Shown here: piece after piece, positions 7,668-16,119 of the stretch
How positions within the stretch are numbered: position 1 is the first letter of the stretch
Layout of the letters: every line of letters starts with the position of its first letter
Assembly (NCBI RefSeq): GCF_009193135.1
Contig: NZ_VUKC01000002.1
Span: 124,001 to 188,000, forward strand
DNA from: Georgenia satyanarayanai
GTDB taxonomy: Bacteria; Actinomycetota; Actinomycetes; Actinomycetales; Actinomycetaceae
Length of the DNA: 64,000 nucleotides
Direction of reading: 5' to 3'
Position numbers and translations under genes: made by a program
Notes under the pieces: model-generated
The model's input: only the letters and a program-made list of their open reading frames with translations
Database searches by the model: none
Told to the model about the DNA's origin: nothing

Positions 7668-9605
7668 GTGAGCACCATCGACGACCACGACCCGCACGCG
7701 GCCTGGCTCGAGGACCCCTCCACCTACGAGCCGATCGGCGAGGAGCGTCGCCATCTCGAGGAGCTGTGGGCTCAGGAGGAGGACGCTGCCGACGTGTACC
7801 TCGACGGCGGGGACAAGCCGCAGCCGTCGACGCTCACCGACCAGGAGCCGAGCTTCGCGTCGCGCCAGCCCGTGCCGGCCGAGGCCCTCGCAGCCATGGC
7901 CCCCGACGGCCAGCTCCTCGCGGAGCTCGAGGACATCGACCCCCGCGAGGTGGACGAGTACTTCCTCGTGGAGATGGCTGCCGGCTACCAGCGCATGGCC
8001 GCGTGGGCCACCGCCAAGCTCACCCGGGTGGCAGGGGAGCTGTCCCGGCGCCCGCTCATGAACGGCAGCGGCGCCCTGCCCTCGCACGTCATGGGCGGGA
8101 ACATGGCCGCGGACGAGCTCGCCCCGCGGCTCGGTCTCACGCGTTTCGCTGCGCAGCGCATCGTGAGCAACGCCCGCGCCTTCGAGAGCGTCTTCTCACT
8201 CACCGGCCAGGCCCTGGCGATCGGGCACATCGACGCCCGGAAGGCGACGACGATCGTCTCGATGCTCGAGGACTACCCGGTCGAGATCGCCGTCCTCGTC
8301 CAGGACGCCGTCATCGACGACGCCGGGACGCAGACCCACAACCAGCTCGTCGAGGCGATCAAGCAGGCCGTCATCGCCGTCGGCCACGACGACGCCGACC
8401 TCTTTCACGCCCGCGCCCGCGCCCGGCGACGGGTCGAGCACCCTCGCCAGCTGCCCGACGGCATGGCCTCCATCCGCGCAGTCGTGCCGGCCACCGATGC
8501 CGCGGCCATCGACCTCGCGCTCGAGGCGGCGGCACGTTCCGCGCAGGCCGGCGGCGACGACCGCACGCTGGACCAGCTGCGCGCCGACATCTTCGCCCTC
8601 ATGGGCCACACCGCGCTCGAGCTCGGGTACGTGGGACTGCCGCCCGGAACCGTGGTGGGTGCCGACCAGCCTGCTGGTCCGGCTGACGACGAGCCCGCTG
8701 ACGGCGCCGCGCGCGGTGCCGACGAGGAGCCTGACGGACCCGCGCCGCAGGAACCGGAAGCCGTTGACGAGCCGGAACCGCCAGGCCCGGACGAGCCCGG
8801 CTCCCCGGCAGCGCCGCCGGCCGATCCCGACCCGCCCGATCGGCGGTCCGAGGGGGCAGCTCCGCCCACGGCCGGCCCGGCCGCACCCCCGCCTCCCGAC
8901 CCGCCTCCACCCGGTCCGGGCACCGTCCCCCGCCGCTGGCACATGCCTGTGGGCCACATCGGTGGCCACCGCGCGCAGATCCGGGTCACCGTGCCGCTCT
9001 CGGTCCTGCTGCCTCCGGACATCGCCCGGCAGCTCGGCCTGCCGGCGTCGAAGCCGGCGGACGGGTCCGGTGCGGAGCTCGCCCCGCTGCCCGACGAGGA
9101 CGCCGTGCTCGCCCTTCTCGACCGTGAGCCCGCCGAGGTCGCCACGCTCGAGGGCTACGGGCCCATCTCTCCCGCCGTCGCCCGGGCCATGGCGCTGGGT
9201 GGCACGTGGCGGCGGATCGTCACCGACCCGCTCAGCGGCACCGTCCTCGACCACGGCCGCACCCGGTACCGTCCACCGGCGGACCTCGCCGAGCTCGTCC
9301 GGCTGCGGGACGGCACGTGCGTCCGCGCGGGGTGCACCCACCCCGCCCGTGGCTGCCAGCTGGACCACGTCGTCCCGTGGAGTGCCGGCGGGACCACGTC
9401 CATGCTCGGACTCGAGGACCTCTGCTCCCACGACCACAACCTCAAGACCAGCGGCGAGTTCCGGCTCCGCCGGCTGGGCGGCGGCGCCTACGAGGGTGAC
9501 CCCGAGCGGCCACGCCTACCGCCGTCACCCCGGAGGCCGGGTGACTCGCGTCCGCCGCCGTCAGCAGGGGCTCTCGGAGGCCCCGGCCTTCTGAGGCCGC
9601 CGTGA
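7668..9605 (+). CDS. DUF222 / 13E12-repeat family protein with C-terminal HNH domain
   Basis: This 645-residue protein has an N-terminal DUF222 helical region (about residues 55-330). A long Pro/Glu/Asp-rich linker of about 90 residues follows, then a C-terminal HNH-type domain. The HNH core begins GTCVRAGCTHPARGCQLDH. The family is multicopy in actinobacteria and M. tuberculosis (REP13E12), and its role is unsettled; nuclease activity is presumed. Aligned to the usual GG-x-T-S-x-x-NL-x-x-LC-x-x-HH pattern, this copy reads GLEDLC where NL is expected and HDH where HH is expected, so a metal or catalytic residue may be lost. The start is GTG at 7668, because AGGAGG lies 8 nt upstream; GTG at 7659 would overlap the Shine-Dalgarno. 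Confidence 0.85.
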   Translation: MSTIDDHDPHAAWLEDPSTYEPIGEERRHLEELWAQEEDAADVYLDGGDKPQPSTLTDQEPSFASRQPVPAEALAAMAPDGQLLAELEDIDPREVDEYFLVEMAAGYQRMAAWATAKLTRVAGELSRRPLMNGSGALPSHVMGGNMAADELAPRLGLTRFAAQRIVSNARAFESVFSLTGQALAIGHIDARKATTIVSMLEDYPVEIAVLVQDAVIDDAGTQTHNQLVEAIKQAVIAVGHDDADLFHARARARRRVEHPRQLPDGMASIRAVVPATDAAAIDLALEAAARSAQAGGDDRTLDQLRADIFALMGHTALELGYVGLPPGTVVGADQPAGPADDEPADGAARGADEEPDGPAPQEPEAVDEPEPPGPDEPGSPAAPPADPDPPDRRSEGAAPPTAGPAAPPPPDPPPPGPGTVPRRWHMPVGHIGGHRAQIRVTVPLSVLLPPDIARQLGLPASKPADGSGAELAPLPDEDAVLALLDREPAEVATLEGYGPISPAVARAMALGGTWRRIVTDPLSGTVLDHGRTRYRPPADLAELVRLRDGTCVRAGCTHPARGCQLDHVVPWSAGGTTSMLGLEDLCSHDHNLKTSGEFRLRRLGGGAYEGDPERPRLPPSPRRPGDSRPPPSAGALGGPGLLRPP

Positions 9606-9673
9606 CCGGCCGACGTCACCAGCCCAGCCACGCTCGCCAGCCCGCTCACCGCCGACCTCACCGCCATCGGCCG

Positions 9674-11533
9674 TCACTCGCGGTCGCGGGCCGCCTGGAT
9701 CGCGTCGGCGGCGCGGATGAGACCGAGGTGGCTGAAGGCCTGGGGGAAGTTCCCCGCGAGCCGCCCGCTCTCGGGGTCGTACTCCTCGGAGAGGAGCCCG
9801 AGGTCGCTGGAGTAGCCGACGAGCTGGTCCATCATCCGTGCGGCGTCCTCCACCCGCCCGCTGTACGCGTACTGCTCCACCAGCCAGAACGCGCACAGGA
9901 GGAAGGGGTACTCCTCCCCCTCCAGGCCGTCCATCCCGGCCTCGGTGCGGTACCGGTGGACCAGCCCGTGCTCGGCGTCGAGGAGGTCCTCCTCGATCCG
10001 GGCGACGGTCCCGAGCATGCGGGGGTCGTCGTAGGCGAGGTACCCGGTGTGTGGCAGCTGGAGGAGGGAGGCGTCGACCTCCGTGCCGTCATACGTCTGC
10101 GTGTACGACCCGAGCTCGGCATCGAAACCGTGCTCCTCGATCTCCTCGGCGAGCCGAGCGCGCAGCTCGCGCCACCGCTCGACCGGGCCGTCGTGCCCGT
10201 GCTCCTCGACGGCCCGGACGCCTCGGTCGAAGGCGGCCCACATCATCACCCGGCCGTGGGTGAAGTAGTGCGCCTCCCCGCGCATCTCCCAGATGCCGTG
10301 GTCCTTGCGCTCGATGTTGTCCTCGCAGTAGCGCAGCAGGCTCTTCTGCAGGCCCCACGTGTAGGTGTCCTCCGCGACACCCGCCTCACGGAGCTCGTGG
10401 AGCGCGATCATCACCTCGCCGACGACATCGGCCTGGTACTGGTCGGCCGCTCCGTTGCCGATCCGCACGGGGCGCGAGTCCTCGTAGCCGGCGAGGTGGT
10501 CGAGCTCGAGCTCGGTGAGCTCTCGCTCACCCCCGAGCCCGTACATGATCTTGATGTCGTCGGCGTCGCCGGCCACGGCCCGCAGCAGCCAGTCGCGCCA
10601 CAGCGAGGCGCCCTTCGTCAGGCCGTGCGCGATCGCGACCTCGATGGTGAAGGCCGCGTCGCGCAGCCAGGTGTAGCGGTAGTCCCAGTTCCGCACCCCG
10701 CCGAAGTCCTCCGGCAACGAGGCGGTGGGGGCCGCGACGATGCCACCGGTGTCGAGATGGGTGAGGGCCCGCAGCACGAGGAGGGAGCGGATGACCATCT
10801 GGGTGTGGTCGGTGCGCACCTCGAGCTGGGAGGCCCAGTCGCTCCAGAGCTCCACGGCCTCGGCGAGCGCCTGGTCGGCGTCCGGCGGCTCCGGCGGGTC
10901 CTCGTAGGAGGGGAACCAGGTGAGGTCCCAGTCGAGGGACTCCCCCTCGCGCAGCGGGAAGGTGCCCACGAGACGAGGGGCGCGCTTGCCCTCCTCCTCC
11001 CCGTCACCGTGGGCACCCGGCTGCGCCGAGCCGGCGTCGCCGCCCTCACCGTCGGGCCAGTGGAGGAGCGGCCCGGTGATGAGGATGCCGTCCGGTCCGG
11101 CGAGCGCGAGCAGGGCCGCCTCACCGTCCTTCCGCTCGATCTGCCGGGTCCACGGCGTCGAGCGCGCGTAGTCGAAGCGCAGCCGCAGGTCGTGCTCGAC
11201 CTCCACCTCGCCCTCGAGGCACTCCACGCGTCGCACGAGGTCACCCTGGGTGGTGCTCGGCGGCAGGAAGTCGGTGACGCGGGCGCGGCCCGTGGGAGTG
11301 CGCCACGTCGTCTCGAGGACGAAGGTCTGCGGGAGGTAGCGGCGCTCGACCACCTCGCCGTCGACGGCGCGCAGCAGCCAGCGGCCGTCGTCCTCGTCAC
11401 CGAGGAGGGCGCAGAAGACCGCCGGGGAGTCGAAGCGCGGCAGACACAGCCAGTCGATGCTGCCGTCGCGCGACACGAGCGGGCCGGTACGGAGGTCGGA
11501 CAGGAGGGCGTACTGCTCGAGTGGGGTGCTCAT
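9674..11533 (-). CDS. Glycoside hydrolase family 15 protein (glucoamylase/trehalase-like)
   Basis: This 619-residue protein has the bacterial GH15 layout. An N-terminal beta domain opens with SLISDG-type residues (LRTGPLVSRDGSIDWLCLPR), and an (alpha/alpha)6 barrel follows with NWDYRYTWLRDAAFT, PVRIGNGAADQ, GIWEMRGEAHYFTHGRV and ASLLQLPHTGYL. Actinobacterial relatives include a trehalase in mycobacteria and glucoamylases acting on alpha-1,4 glucans. With no signal peptide it acts in the cytosol, which favours trehalose or maltodextrin hydrolysis. A short Glu/Gly/Asp-rich insertion occurs near residue 165. It is 41 nt downstream of the aminotransferase gene and may be co-transcribed with it. 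The ATG at 11533 has only a weak GGGACGG upstream. Confidence 0.87.
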   Translation of the reverse strand: MSTPLEQYALLSDLRTGPLVSRDGSIDWLCLPRFDSPAVFCALLGDEDDGRWLLRAVDGEVVERRYLPQTFVLETTWRTPTGRARVTDFLPPSTTQGDLVRRVECLEGEVEVEHDLRLRFDYARSTPWTRQIERKDGEAALLALAGPDGILITGPLLHWPDGEGGDAGSAQPGAHGDGEEEGKRAPRLVGTFPLREGESLDWDLTWFPSYEDPPEPPDADQALAEAVELWSDWASQLEVRTDHTQMVIRSLLVLRALTHLDTGGIVAAPTASLPEDFGGVRNWDYRYTWLRDAAFTIEVAIAHGLTKGASLWRDWLLRAVAGDADDIKIMYGLGGERELTELELDHLAGYEDSRPVRIGNGAADQYQADVVGEVMIALHELREAGVAEDTYTWGLQKSLLRYCEDNIERKDHGIWEMRGEAHYFTHGRVMMWAAFDRGVRAVEEHGHDGPVERWRELRARLAEEIEEHGFDAELGSYTQTYDGTEVDASLLQLPHTGYLAYDDPRMLGTVARIEEDLLDAEHGLVHRYRTEAGMDGLEGEEYPFLLCAFWLVEQYAYSGRVEDAARMMDQLVGYSSDLGLLSEEYDPESGRLAGNFPQAFSHLGLIRAADAIQAARDRE

Positions 11534-11574
11534 CCCGTCCCATTCGAGCCGATCTCGCCGCCGTCCGCATCCGC

Positions 11575-12663
11575 TCAGCGGCGCAGGACGTCCCTCAGCG
11601 CGGCGAGGACGAGGACGACGGCGGCGTCGTCGGCGTTGGGACCCATGAGCCCGATGCGCCACACGCTGTCGGCATACCTGCCGGCGCCCGCACCGATCTC
11701 GATCCCGTACCGCTCGAGGAGCTCGCTCCGCACGGCGGCGGCGTCCACGCCGTCGGGGACGACGACGGTGGTGAGCTCGGGCAGCCGGTGGCCCTCGGGG
11801 GCGAAGAGCTCCAGGCCCATCTCCTGCAGCCCCTCCTGCAGACGCCGGCCGGCGCGCTCGTGCCGGGCCCACACCGCCTCGAGCCCCTCGTCGAGGATCC
11901 GCCGCAGCCCGCCGTGGAGGCTGGCGACCATCGCCGTCGGCGCGGTGTGGTGGTAGGTGCGCGCACCACCCGTGGTGCCGCCGACGTACCCGCCGAGCAG
12001 GCCGAGGTCGAGGTACCAGGACCGCGGCGTCTCCACGCGCCGGGCGAAGGCGCGGTCGCTGATCGTGAAGGGCGCCAGGCCGGGCGGCACGCCCAGGCAC
12101 TTCTGGGTGCCGGCGTAGCCGATGTCGATCCCCCAGTCGTCCGCGCGCAGCTCGATCCCCCCGATGGAGGTGACGGCGTCGACGAGGAGGAGTGCCTCGC
12201 CCTTGAGGCGGCCCAGCGCGGCGACGTCGGAGCGGACCCCCGTGGAGGTCTCCGCGTGGACCATCGCGATGATCGTGGGGGCAGGGTGCGCCGCCGCGAC
12301 GCGCTCGACGTCCACCGGCTGCCCCCACTCGTGCTCCACCCGCACGACCTCTGCCCCGCAGCGGCGCGCGACCTCGCACATCCGCTCCCCGAAGAGCCCG
12401 TTGACCGCGACGACGACAACGTCCCCGTCGTCCACCGTGTTGACGAAGGCTGCCTCCATCCCGGCCGAACCGGTGGCGGACAGCGGCAGCGTGCGGGCGT
12501 TGCCTGTCTGCCAGACCTCGCGCAGCATCGCGCATGTCTCGTCCATGACCCGGATGAACTCCGGGTCGAGGTGTCCCAGGAGCGGCGCGGCGAGCCCCGC
12601 CGTCGCCTCGGGGTAGGGGTTGGTCGGACCGGGACCGAGGAGACGACGCGTGACGAGGGGCAT
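11575..12663 (-). CDS. Class V aminotransferase (alanine-glyoxylate/serine-glyoxylate type)
   Basis: This 362-residue PLP enzyme belongs to the SgaA/AGXT group. It opens with LGPGPTNPYPEA, and the cofactor loop SATGSAGMEAAF is near residue 65. The aspartate pairing with the pyridine nitrogen is in LLVDAVTSIGG, and the Schiff-base lysine is Lys188 in GTQKCLG. The family transfers amino groups from alanine, serine or (S)-ureidoglycine to glyoxylate or pyruvate in the cytosol. Which donor is used here cannot be read from the sequence, and no purine-catabolism or photorespiratory genes are nearby. AGGAG is placed 3-4 nt before the ATG at 12663. Confidence 0.86.
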   Translation of the reverse strand: MPLVTRRLLGPGPTNPYPEATAGLAAPLLGHLDPEFIRVMDETCAMLREVWQTGNARTLPLSATGSAGMEAAFVNTVDDGDVVVVAVNGLFGERMCEVARRCGAEVVRVEHEWGQPVDVERVAAAHPAPTIIAMVHAETSTGVRSDVAALGRLKGEALLLVDAVTSIGGIELRADDWGIDIGYAGTQKCLGVPPGLAPFTISDRAFARRVETPRSWYLDLGLLGGYVGGTTGGARTYHHTAPTAMVASLHGGLRRILDEGLEAVWARHERAGRRLQEGLQEMGLELFAPEGHRLPELTTVVVPDGVDAAAVRSELLERYGIEIGAGAGRYADSVWRIGLMGPNADDAAVVLVLAALRDVLRR

Positions 12664-12720
12664 GGCTCCTGTCTATCTCCGCCGTCACGGCCGCACAAGC
12701 ACCCGTAGCCTGGACGGACC

Positions 12721-13245
12721 ATGGCACTCGCCGTCTGCCTGCTCCTCGACCCGGCGGACGAGCGTGCGCTCGTGCGGCTGTGGTGGCGGGTCGAGGCCGC
12801 CGGCGTGCCGAGCATGGCCACCCACACCCACGGCGGGCACCTGCCGCACCTGTCCTACGCGGTGCTCCGGTCCTACGACGTCACTGCCGTGCACGACGCC
12901 GTCGCGACGCTCCCCGACGGCGGTCCGCTCCGCCTCCACCTCAGCGCCGTCGCGACCGCCCCGCGCGGTCGGGTCTGGCTCGTGCCTGCAGCGTCCGCCG
13001 AGCTCGTCCGCCGGCAGCGGGCGGTGGCTGAGGCGGTGACCGCGACGGGTGCCGAGCTGCACCGCCACTACGTGCCCGGCCGGTGGCTGCCGCACCTGAG
13101 CCTGGTGCCCCGCGCCCGGTTGGCCGACCTGCCGGCGGTGACCGACGTCGCTTACGCGGTCCTGCCGCTCGAGGTGCACGCCACCAGGGCCGCCCTCATC
13201 GACAGCGCGACCGGCGAGCGGTGGCCGCTCGGCCCGCTGCCCTGA
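12721..13245 (+). CDS. 2'-5' RNA ligase-like 2H phosphoesterase superfamily protein
   Basis: This 174-residue protein has the two-fold repeat of the 2H superfamily. The first H-x-S motif is in HLPHLSYAVL (about residues 40-49) and the second is in WLPHLSLVPR (about 121-130). The two histidines together form the phosphoesterase site used on cyclic phosphodiesters or RNA 2',3' ends. It is short and has no extra domains. TAGCCT at 12706-12711 ends 9 nt before the ATG and no Shine-Dalgarno is present, so the mRNA is probably leaderless or nearly so. It is divergent from the aminotransferase gene. Confidence 0.75.
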   Translation: MALAVCLLLDPADERALVRLWWRVEAAGVPSMATHTHGGHLPHLSYAVLRSYDVTAVHDAVATLPDGGPLRLHLSAVATAPRGRVWLVPAASAELVRRQRAVAEAVTATGAELHRHYVPGRWLPHLSLVPRARLADLPAVTDVAYAVLPLEVHATRAALIDSATGERWPLGPLP

Positions 13246-13270
13246 GGGACGCGCGGCTACTGTCGGTGAC

Positions 13271-13522
13271 GTGGACGGTGACGACGAGCGCAGCTACCTC
13301 AGGGCGATGCTCGTCGTCACGGTCGCCCTGGGCATCGTCACGGCGCTCGTCGCCGTGCTCGTCGCGATCGTCCCCGGTGGCGGGGACGAGGAGCCCGCCC
13401 CGCCGGGCCCGACGTCCTCGGCGCCGGGCTGGACGCCGACCGACGACGTCCTCCCCGGCTCGCGCGGGGCCGGACGGTCAGCCGCCGACGGCGTTGACCG
13501 CGGCGGCGAAGACCCGCGGTAG
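13271..13522 (+). CDS. Small single-pass membrane protein, unknown
   Basis: A predicted 83-residue protein with a charged N-terminus, one hydrophobic helix at about residues 13-34 and a Pro/Gly-rich tail. GTG at 13271 lies exactly 7 nt behind TACTGT (13258-13263), fitting a leaderless start. Its last 45 nt are antisense to the end of the convergent FAD oxidoreductase gene. That overlap and the lack of recognisable homology make it less certain, but the promoter and start placement support a real gene. Confidence 0.45.
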   Translation: MDGDDERSYLRAMLVVTVALGIVTALVAVLVAIVPGGGDEEPAPPGPTSSAPGWTPTDDVLPGSRGAGRSAADGVDRGGEDPR

Positions 13523-14497
13523 GCGCTGGGCGGCCGGGACGAGCAGCGGGCGCACCGGGGAGGCGCCGACCGTGAGGAGCGTCTGGGTGAGCAGTCGGTG
13601 GCGGCGCACGATCCGCCGCCACTCCCGCTCGTAGGCGCCCGGGTCCCCGGCGACGACGGACCGCACCGCCGCCTGCGCCTGGGCGAGCGCGAGGCTGATG
13701 CCCTCGCCGGTGAGCGCGTCGACGTAGCCGGAGGCGTCCCCGACGAGGAGGACGCGCCCCTCGACCCGCCGCCGCGAGGCCTGCCGCAGCGGCCCCGCAC
13801 CGCGGACCGTGGAGGCCGCCTCGGCCCCGCCCAGCCGCTCGAGCAGCTCGGGGAAGTCGGCGAGCTGCACCTCGTACGCCGCGCGACGCGTGGTGAGGAC
13901 GGCGACACCGACCACGTCGTCGGCGACCGGGGTCACGTAGGCCTCGCTGTGCGCTGCCCAGTGCACCTCGACGTGGTCCGTCCACGGCGCCAGGCGCACG
14001 TGGCGCCGCAGCCCGTAGCGAGCCGGCCCGGGCGTCCGGGCCTCCAGGCCGAGGGCGCGACGCAGCGGGGAGTGGAGCCCGTCGGCGACGACGGCGTACC
14101 CGGCGGCGACGCCGTCGACGATGACGCCGCCCGGCGCGTCCCGCAGCTCCCGGACCCGGTTCTGCTCGATGGTGACGCCGGCGTCGAGCACCGCCTCCCG
14201 CAGCGCCCGATGGAGCTCGGTGCGGCGGACCCCGCGCCCCGCCGGTCCGCGGAACCTGGTCGCGGCGCTCCGGCCGGGGGAGCAGTAGCGGATCCCGACG
14301 ATCTCCCGACCGGCCGGCCGGACGCCGAGCGCCGCGAGGTGGGCGACGCCGGCGGGCATGACCCCCTCCCCGCACGCCTTGTCGACGACGCCGGCCCGCG
14401 GCTCGCGCACGACCACCGAGAGTCCCGCCGTCGCGGCGTGCAGGGCGGTCGCCAGTCCGGCAGGTCCACCGCCGGCGACGACCAGGTCGGGGGTCAC
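13478..14497 (-). CDS. FAD-dependent oxidoreductase (geranylgeranyl reductase/aromatic hydroxylase-like)
   Basis: This 339-residue flavoprotein has the dinucleotide-binding motif VAGGGPAGLATALHA at residues 7-21. A substrate-side motif VDKACGEGVMP follows near residue 40, and the FAD ribityl-binding GD motif VLLVGDASGYVDALTGEG is near residue 250. This is the class that includes geranylgeranyl reductases and FAD monooxygenases. It is the third gene of a tight operon with a type III PKS and an ICMT-like methyltransferase; its GTG start directly follows the methyltransferase stop codon (0 nt). By analogy with SrsC in Streptomyces griseus it may hydroxylate a methylated alkylresorcinol or alkylquinone, but a role as an isoprenoid reductase is also possible. 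Confidence 0.82.
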   Translation of the reverse strand: MTPDLVVAGGGPAGLATALHAATAGLSVVVREPRAGVVDKACGEGVMPAGVAHLAALGVRPAGREIVGIRYCSPGRSAATRFRGPAGRGVRRTELHRALREAVLDAGVTIEQNRVRELRDAPGGVIVDGVAAGYAVVADGLHSPLRRALGLEARTPGPARYGLRRHVRLAPWTDHVEVHWAAHSEAYVTPVADDVVGVAVLTTRRAAYEVQLADFPELLERLGGAEAASTVRGAGPLRQASRRRVEGRVLLVGDASGYVDALTGEGISLALAQAQAAVRSVVAGDPGAYEREWRRIVRRHRLLTQTLLTVGASPVRPLLVPAAQRLPRVFAAAVNAVGG

Positions 14498-15034
14498 TCA
14501 GCCGCCTGCGGGGACGGCGCCGGCCAGGGCACGGTTCTCCGTGCGGATGCGGACGGTGAGCAGCGCCGCGTTGGCCACGGTGAAGACGAGGGCGGTGACC
14601 CAGGCGTCGTGGACGAGTGGCAGCGCGAAACCCTCGACGACGACGGCCACGTAGTTCGGGTGCCGCAGCCACCGGTGGCGGTAGGGCCCGTGCTCGACGA
14701 GCGGCAGGTCCGGCACGACGATGACGCGCGTGTTCCAGCGCGGTCCGAGCGTCGTGATGCACCACCAGCGCAGCGCCTGTGAGCCGAGCGCGAGCGCGAG
14801 CATCACCCACCCGACGGCGGGCACGAAGGGGCGGTCGGCGAGCCACACCTCGAGCAGGCAGCCGACGAGCAGCCCGGTGTGGAGGACGACCATGACCGGG
14901 TAGTGCCCGGCGCCGCTCTCCCGGCCACCGCGCGCGAAGGACCACCGGGCGTTGCGCGTGGCGACGACGAGCTCGGCGAGCCGCTCGAGTGCGACCGCGC
15001 CGATGAGGACGGTGAACAGGACCTGCGACGTCAT
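14498..15034 (-). CDS. Isoprenylcysteine carboxyl methyltransferase-family membrane methyltransferase
   Basis: This 178-residue membrane protein has four to five hydrophobic helices. The C-terminal class VI methyltransferase (ICMT/PEMT) signature is [16 protein letters not shown], followed by RIRTENRAL, which bind S-adenosylmethionine at the membrane face. Its ATG overlaps the PKS stop codon (ATGA at 15031-15034), so it is translationally coupled. In phenolic-lipid operons the equivalent gene (srsB) O-methylates the alkylresorcinol produced by the PKS. That role is inferred from gene order here; the family call itself is clear. Confidence 0.84.
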   Translation of the reverse strand: MTSQVLFTVLIGAVALERLAELVVATRNARWSFARGGRESGAGHYPVMVVLHTGLLVGCLLEVWLADRPFVPAVGWVMLALALGSQALRWWCITTLGPRWNTRVIVVPDLPLVEHGPYRHRWLRHPNYVAVVVEGFALPLVHDAWVTALVFTVANAALLTVRIRTENRALAGAVPAGG

Positions 15035-16089
15035 CGTGCCTCCAGGAGAACCATCTCGAGACTGAATCCCGGCCCCATCGCCATCATGAGGCCGTGGCTG
15101 CCGGACGGGGGCCGCGCGTCGAGCGCCGCCCGCAGGATGTGGAGCACCGACGCGGAGGAGAGGTTGCCGACGGTGCGCAGCGACTCCGTCGTCAGCGCCA
15201 GCGCCTCCAGGGGCAGGCCGAGGGTCTCGGCGAGCGCGTCGATGACCTTCGGGCCGCCCGGGTGGCACACCCACCAGCCGACGTCGGCGACCGTGAGCCC
15301 GTGCTCGGCGAGGAAGGCCACGACGTCGGCCCCCACGTTGTCCCGGACGAGGTCGGGCACCTCGGCGCCGAGGACGATGCGCAGCCCCGTGGAGCGCACG
15401 TCCCAGCCCATGACGCCCTCGGTCCCCGGGTACAGGCGGCTCGCGGAGCCCACGACCCGCGGCAGGTTCCCGGGTGAGGACGGACCGCCCGAGGTCGCGA
15501 GGACGGCGCCCGCGCCGTCGCCGAAGAGACCGCTCGCGACGAGGTTGGCGCCGGAGGCGTCGTCGCGCTGCACGGTGAGCGAGCACAGCTCGACGCTGAC
15601 GAGCGCGCCCACGGCACCCGGCCGGCCCGAGAGCAGGTCGTGCAGCCGCGCCGTCCCGGCGGCGCCGGCCATGCAGCCGAGCCCGATGATCGGCAGCCGC
15701 ACGACGTCCGGGCGCAGGCCCACCCGCTCGGCGATGCGCGCCTCGAGCGAGGGCACGGCCAGCCCGGTGATGGTCGTGGAGACGATGAGGTCGAGGTCGC
15801 GCGGCCTCAGCCCGGCGGCGTCGAGGGCCCGCGTCAGCGCCTGGGCGCCGAGCTCGACCGCCGCGGCGATGAAGGCGTCGTTGGTCTGGCCGAAGTCGAG
15901 GAGCTCGGCGTACCGCTCGAGCGGCAGCGCGACGTGGCGGGCGTCGACGCCGCAGCCCGCGTGGATGCGCCGGATGAGCCGTTCGCCGCGCTCGTCCAGG
16001 CCGATGATGTCGACGAGCGCGTCGGTGAGCTCCTCCTGCGCGTAGCGGTACTCGGGCAGCACCGGCTCGACGGCGAGCAGCTCAGTCAC
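15031..16089 (-). CDS. Type III polyketide synthase (chalcone/stilbene synthase family)
   Basis: This 352-residue enzyme is a thiolase-fold type III PKS with the full catalytic triad: Cys139 in [12 protein letters not shown], His276 in [10 protein letters not shown] and Asn309 in [10 protein letters not shown]. The C-terminal [11 protein letters not shown] loop is also conserved. It would condense a fatty acyl or other CoA starter with malonyl-CoA units in the cytosol to an alkylresorcinol, alkylpyrone or similar product. GTG at 16089 lies 7 nt behind TACTCT (16097-16102) with no Shine-Dalgarno, which suggests a leaderless mRNA. It heads the operon with the methyltransferase and FAD oxidoreductase and is divergent from a UbiA prenyltransferase 30 nt away. 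Starter choice cannot be deduced. Confidence 0.93.
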   Translation of the reverse strand: MTELLAVEPVLPEYRYAQEELTDALVDIIGLDERGERLIRRIHAGCGVDARHVALPLERYAELLDFGQTNDAFIAAAVELGAQALTRALDAAGLRPRDLDLIVSTTITGLAVPSLEARIAERVGLRPDVVRLPIIGLGCMAGAAGTARLHDLLSGRPGAVGALVSVELCSLTVQRDDASGANLVASGLFGDGAGAVLATSGGPSSPGNLPRVVGSASRLYPGTEGVMGWDVRSTGLRIVLGAEVPDLVRDNVGADVVAFLAEHGLTVADVGWWVCHPGGPKVIDALAETLGLPLEALALTTESLRTVGNLSSASVLHILRAALDARPPSGSHGLMMAMGPGFSLEMVLLEAR

Positions 16090-16096
16090 AAGCCCG

Positions 16097-16113
16097 AGAG
16101 TACGGGCTAGCCT
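16097..16113. promoter_or_regulatory. Compact bidirectional promoter, two -10 boxes
   Basis: In the 30-nt gap between the PKS and UbiA start codons, TACTCT (minus strand, 16102-16097) ends 7 nt before the PKS GTG, and TAGCCT (plus strand, 16108-16113) ends 6 nt before the UbiA GTG. Each would start transcription at or next to the start codon. The -35 regions would then lie inside the opposite gene, so the two promoters probably compete. Confidence 0.6.
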
Positions 16114-16119
16114 CCACTG

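Noticed and set aside
2488-9605. Mobile element around the DUF222/HNH gene
   Set aside because: DUF222/HNH genes are dispersed families, but no terminal repeats, integrase or target duplication are visible here.
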